A stretch of 64,000 bases of DNA, taken from positions 1-64,000 of the forward strand of contig NZ_VULR01000011.1 of NCBI RefSeq assembly GCF_009696605.1, in the 5' to 3' direction. Position numbers and translations under genes: made by a program. The notes beneath the pieces were generated by a model that was not told the DNA's origin, ran no database searches, and saw only the letters and a program-made list of their open reading frames with translations. The DNA comes from Anaerosalibacter bizertensis. Lineage in GTDB: Bacteria; Bacillota; Clostridia; Tissierellales; Sporanaerobacteraceae. Below are positions 60,576 to 64,000 of this stretch, piece by piece (the first letter of the stretch is position 1; every line of letters starts with the position of its first letter).

Positions 60576-62129
60576 TTATGTGGCATAGTCTAAATCAGTT
60601 TTATATTCTTGAAATATCTTATCCAATTCTTCACTAGTTATGGTTTCTTGTTTCATAAGCAAATCAGATATATGGAATAATATTATTTTATTATCCTCTA
60701 CTATCTTTAGAGCGTTTTCAAAACATTTATCTATTATTTTTTTCATTTCTCGTCTAATTATATCGTAATTGTTTTTTATATAATACTCATCTATAGAAAT
60801 ATTACCTAATGTGCTCATTCCATAACTACAAACCATTTCTTGTGCAATTTGAGTTGCTTTAGTTAAGTCGTCTTTTGCTCCTGTGGTTATTTCATTAAAA
60901 ATTACTTGCTCTGCAGCTCTTCCTGCAAGAAGACCAGTAATCTTTCCCATTAATTCTTTTTCAGTGAGTAGGTATCTTTCTTCTTCTGGAAATTTTAAAA
61001 CATATCCTAATGCTTGCCCTCTAGGTACTATAGATATTTTTTGTACCATATCAGTTTTAAGTATTTTGCTAACTAAAGCATGACCTGCTTCATGAATAGA
61101 TACAGTTTTTTTCTCTTTTAATAAAATAGATGGGTTTTTAATTTCTAGTCCTGCTAATACCCTTTCGATTGCTTGATTAAAGTCTTCACAGTCAACCTTG
61201 CTTTTATTCTTTCTTACTGCAATTATCGCAGCTTCGTTGGCTATATTTGCAAGTTGAGCTCCAGAAAGTCCATGAGTTTTATTTGCTATATCTTCTATAG
61301 AAACACCATTATGAAGAGGTTTATTTTTAGTGTGTACTTCTAGTATTTTTTTCCTTGCTTTTATATTGGGATTGCCAACATAAATATGTCTGTCAAATCT
61401 ACCTGGGCGTAGCAATGCTTCGTCTAGTAAATCTAATCTATTGGTTGCTCCAATGACTACTACTGTTTCACTAGTATTAAATCCATCCATTTCTGATAAA
61501 AGTTGATTTAGTGTTTGATCTTTTTCATTGTTTGAATCTAAATTTCTTCTGGCTCCTATAGCATCTATTTCATCAATAAAAATAATACTAGGAGCATCTT
61601 TTTTTGCTTTTTCAAACATACTTCTTACCCTTTTTGCACCTACTCCTACATATTTTTCAACAAATTCAGAACCACTAGCATATAGAAATGTAGAATTGGT
61701 TTCTCCAGCTACAGCTTTTGCAAGGAGCGTCTTTCCAGTTCCTGGTGGGCCGTGAAAAAGGATTCCTTTTGGAATCTTTGCACCCATTTTTGTGTATTTA
61801 TGCGAGTTATTAATAAAGTCAATGGTTTCTTTAAGTTCTTCTTTAATTTCCTCTAGTCCTGCTACATTTTTAAAAGAAACATCTGGTTTGTTATTATTTT
61901 TCTTATTTCCTTCTTTATCACTACTTAATGCTAAAGGGGCTAACTGTGGGTCTGAATCTAGTTTTATATAGTAAACAACAAAAATAATTGTAACTATCCA
62001 TACTATAAATCTATCTGCATTTGTAATTTTTTCGAATCCAGATGTAGAAAAATATTTATCGTAAAAAAGTAGTGATGAAAAAATTACACTTAAAATAGTT
62101 ATTAGAAGAATTATTTTTTTCTTTCTCAA
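60576..62129 (-). CDS. FtsH-like AAA+ membrane metalloprotease, short form
   Basis: 517 residues, roughly 100 shorter than usual FtsH. Two membrane segments near residues 5-23 and 40-58 enclose only about 17 extracytoplasmic residues instead of the roughly 75-residue domain. AAA: Walker A 'GPPGTGKT' (about 129), Walker B 'SIIFIDEIDAIG' (about 186), SRH 'ATNRLDLLDEALLRPGRFDR' (about 235). Protease: HEAGH (about 352) and the third ligand in 'TGAKDDLTKATQIA' (about 428). All key residues are present, so it is likely active. Probably a second FtsH paralogue. Confidence 0.9.
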   Translation of the reverse strand: MRKKKIILLITILSVIFSSLLFYDKYFSTSGFEKITNADRFIVWIVTIIFVVYYIKLDSDPQLAPLALSSDKEGNKKNNNKPDVSFKNVAGLEEIKEELKETIDFINNSHKYTKMGAKIPKGILFHGPPGTGKTLLAKAVAGETNSTFLYASGSEFVEKYVGVGAKRVRSMFEKAKKDAPSIIFIDEIDAIGARRNLDSNNEKDQTLNQLLSEMDGFNTSETVVVIGATNRLDLLDEALLRPGRFDRHIYVGNPNIKARKKILEVHTKNKPLHNGVSIEDIANKTHGLSGAQLANIANEAAIIAVRKNKSKVDCEDFNQAIERVLAGLEIKNPSILLKEKKTVSIHEAGHALVSKILKTDMVQKISIVPRGQALGYVLKFPEEERYLLTEKELMGKITGLLAGRAAEQVIFNEITTGAKDDLTKATQIAQEMVCSYGMSTLGNISIDEYYIKNNYDIIRREMKKIIDKCFENALKIVEDNKIILFHISDLLMKQETITSEELDKIFQEYKTDLDYAT

Positions 62130-62296
62130 ATGATCCCCACCTTTTTATATTTTACTAATAATAGTTTAACCATTTAGTTTTTTTATATAAAAATAATTGG
62201 AGGATTGTTGAAGGAAATATTTTGAAAAGGTATAATGTAAATAAGAAGTTTAAATTATAAGATAATAGACAAAATAAAGAATAAGGAGGGGTTTTT

Positions 62297-63694
62297 TTGG
62301 ATTTTATTGAATTAGTAGAAAGCTATAAAGATGATATAGTCAAATCAACACAGGAAATAGTTAGAATAAAAAGTGTTGAAGGTGAAGGTAAACCGGGTAT
62401 GCCTTTTGGTGAAGGGCCATATAATGCACTTAAATATGCACTAGATATAGCTGAAGATATGGGATTTAAAACAAAAAACCTAGATGGATATGCAGGACAT
62501 GCAGATTTTGGTGAAGGTGATGAAACTATAGGAATATTAGTCCATTTAGATGTAGTACCAGAAGGGGATGGATGGACATACCCACCTTATAGTGGAGAGA
62601 TTCATGATGGAAAAATCTTTGGCAGAGGAACATTAGATGATAAAGGACCTGCTATAGCAAGTTTATATGCTATGAAAGCTTTAAAAGAAGCTAATGTGTC
62701 TTTAAATAAAAAAATCAGGATAATATTTGGTACCAATGAAGAAACAGGATGGGGATGTATGAAATATTATTTTGAACATGAAAAAGCTCCAGATATGGCT
62801 TTCACACCAGATGCGGATTTTCCAGTAATACATGGGGAAAAAGGTATAATAGCTTTTGATCTTGTAAAGAAGATAGAGAATAATAGTTGCGGAGATATTT
62901 CTATAAAAAGTATAAAAGGTGGAAATGCAGTTAATATGGTTCCAGATTATTGTGAAGCAATACTTGAAGTGAAAGATATGGATTATATAGAAAATAAGCT
63001 TAAAAATTTTAAAGAAAAGAACGATTATGATATTTCTATAGAAGAAAAAGATGGAATAGTTAAAGTAATTGCCAAGGGATCTTCTGCTCATGGAAGCACT
63101 CCTGAAAAAGGAGAAAATGCTATTACCTATCTTATGTTGTTTTTAGGAGAAATACTTGATTGCAATTGTGATATTTGCGATTTTATAAAGATTTATAATG
63201 AAAAGATAGCATTAAAACATAATGGAGAAGGAATAGGCTGTGGTTTTGAAGATGAGGTTTCAGGAAAACTGAATTTTAATCCAGGAGTTATAAAAACTGA
63301 AGATGGTAAAATTACTTTATCAATTAATATTAGATATCCTATAAAATCCAGTTCAGAAGAAGTATATAATGGTATTAGAAAAGAACTAGAAGGGACTGGA
63401 ATAGAGCTTATAGAAGATGATGATGAAATGAAGCCTATATATGTTCCTAAAAATGATCCATTAGTTGAAAAGCTTATGAAGGTATATAAAGAAGAAACTG
63501 GTGATTTAGATAGTGAACCTATTACTATTGGCGGTGGAACTTATGCAAGGGCAATGGACAATGCAGTAGCTTTTGGACCAGTATTTCCAGGACAAGAGGA
63601 AGTTGCCCATCAAAAAGATGAATATATTTCAATAGAACATTTGATGAAAATGGCTAAAATATATGCAAAGGCACTATATGAATTAGCAAAATAA
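62297..63694 (+). CDS. pepV: M20 dipeptidase, PepV family
   Basis: 465 residues. Zn ligands: His in 'GILVHLDVVPEGDGW' (about 82-96), the bridging Asp in 'GRGTLDDKGPA' (about 110-120), catalytic Glu pair in 'GTNEETGWGC' (about 148-157), and a later Asp in 'FTPDADFPV' with a C-terminal His. The lid domain spans about 185-380. Cleaves dipeptides in the cytosol. TTG start 62297 with AAGGAGGGG about 8 bases upstream. Confidence 0.92.
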   Translation: MDFIELVESYKDDIVKSTQEIVRIKSVEGEGKPGMPFGEGPYNALKYALDIAEDMGFKTKNLDGYAGHADFGEGDETIGILVHLDVVPEGDGWTYPPYSGEIHDGKIFGRGTLDDKGPAIASLYAMKALKEANVSLNKKIRIIFGTNEETGWGCMKYYFEHEKAPDMAFTPDADFPVIHGEKGIIAFDLVKKIENNSCGDISIKSIKGGNAVNMVPDYCEAILEVKDMDYIENKLKNFKEKNDYDISIEEKDGIVKVIAKGSSAHGSTPEKGENAITYLMLFLGEILDCNCDICDFIKIYNEKIALKHNGEGIGCGFEDEVSGKLNFNPGVIKTEDGKITLSINIRYPIKSSSEEVYNGIRKELEGTGIELIEDDDEMKPIYVPKNDPLVEKLMKVYKEETGDLDSEPITIGGGTYARAMDNAVAFGPVFPGQEEVAHQKDEYISIEHLMKMAKIYAKALYELAK

Positions 63695-63706
63695 TATATA
63701 AACATA

Positions 63707-63735
63707 TTGACAAGTTAAATTAACTAGCATATAAT
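63707..63735 (+). promoter_or_regulatory. Promoter of the infC operon leader
   Basis: TTGACA 63707-63712, 17-base spacer, TATAAT 63730-63735, an exact consensus. Confidence 0.8.
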
Positions 63736-63744
63736 GTATAAAGA

Positions 63745-63914
63745 AACTTAATATTGGATAGGTTCAAGTAGAAGTGTCCGCTTCTCACCTTATAGCTAAA
63801 GCTCATAAGGTTTTATAATTGTTATATAATAAGTATTTTTTTACTTATTATATACATTAGTGTTTTTCTATTTTGAGAGAAAAGCGGATAGTTTTATCCG
63901 CTTTTTTATTTTTG
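63745..63914 (+). promoter_or_regulatory. Structured leader of infC (L20-type attenuator) with terminator
   Basis: Pairings GAAGTGTCCGCTTC, CTTATAG/CTCATAAG-like, and an AATAAGTA/TACTTATT stem, then a strong terminator AAAGCGGAT/ATCCGCTTT with T6 (about 63882-63912) before the infC ribosome-binding site. This matches the known infC-rpmI-rplT autoregulation by L20 in Firmicutes; the L20 binding site itself was not verified. Confidence 0.7.
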
Positions 63915-63941
63915 TTTAAAAATTTTGGGAGGTGGCGTAAT

Positions 63942-64000
63942 ATTAAAGAGCTTCAAATTAATGAACAAATAAGAGAGAGAGAAGTTAGGCTTATTGATGT
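63942..64000 (+). CDS. infC: Translation initiation factor IF-3, start of gene (cut by window end)
   Basis: Reads IKELQINEQIREREVRLIDV after GGGAGGTGG at about 63928-63936. The N-terminal 'INEQIRxxEVRLID' is the conserved IF-3 beginning. The first codon is apparently ATT at 63942, the rare start typical of infC, through which IF-3 represses its own translation. No ATG or GTG is available in frame near the ribosome-binding site. Confidence 0.88.
   Translation, partial: MKELQINEQIREREVRLID

Overview
The window comes from an AT-rich, spore-forming, anaerobic Firmicute of the Clostridia/Tissierellia type. The evidence is two alpha/beta-type small acid-soluble spore proteins, a YtxC-like sporulation protein, a PdaB-like deacetylase, a DUF4364 regulator, T-box leaders in front of valS and thrS, and an IF-3 gene that appears to start at AUU. 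I recognise no single species.

Layout. Positions 1-13,000 are chromosomal housekeeping: pdxS, a YwaF-like membrane protein, an orphan ABC substrate-binding lipoprotein, pgsA, T-box plus valS, folC, small and unknown genes, a beta-propeller protein, DUF4364, a SASP, a PdaB-like deacetylase, a Mur-ligase-like protein and a tandem-OB single-strand-DNA-binding (SSB)-like protein. A 33.8-kb temperate siphophage-type prophage (about 12,784-46,830) is integrated in the 3' third of the SSB-like gene. It is bounded by a 235-bp direct repeat with one mismatch, so the phage re-supplies the end of the gene it interrupts. Positions 46,831-64,000 return to the chromosome: host terminator, hpt, the asd-dapA-dapB operon on the minus strand, a CPBP protease, a second SASP-like protein, a sirtuin, a methyltransferase, a cold-shock protein, hslO, a tRNA cluster (Phe, Gly, Cys), ytxC, hisS, T-box plus thrS, a short FtsH-like protease, a PepV-like dipeptidase and the start of infC.

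Prophage. The left end holds a tyrosine integrase, a helix-turn-helix protein and a small XRE repressor whose apparent operators overlap two consensus-like promoters. Next comes an unusual early region: an array of about 63-bp repeats, then a 1,024-residue protein carrying the ordered motifs of single-chain, double-psi-beta-barrel RNA polymerases (the YonO / QDE-1 / eukaryotic RDR group). After it lie small DUF5659-like proteins, several sets of repeated dyads and structured leaders, a winged-helix protein, and a Rha-RusA fusion. I recognise no DNA polymerase, helicase, primase or sigma factor. The late genes run in standard order (terminase, portal, head, connector, tail, baseplate, holin, amidase). 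Three additions stand out: a serine recombinase between the terminase subunits, a -1 frameshift signal in the tail-chaperone pair, and a 267-nt group I intron interrupting the tape-measure gene.

The observations most worth checking are the RNA polymerase with its repeat array, the intron, the gene-restoring attachment repeat, and the two tRNA 5'-half duplications at 54.8-55.1 kb, which share a homologous insert of about 45 nt. All functional statements rest on reading motifs in the sequence; no database search or folding program was run.
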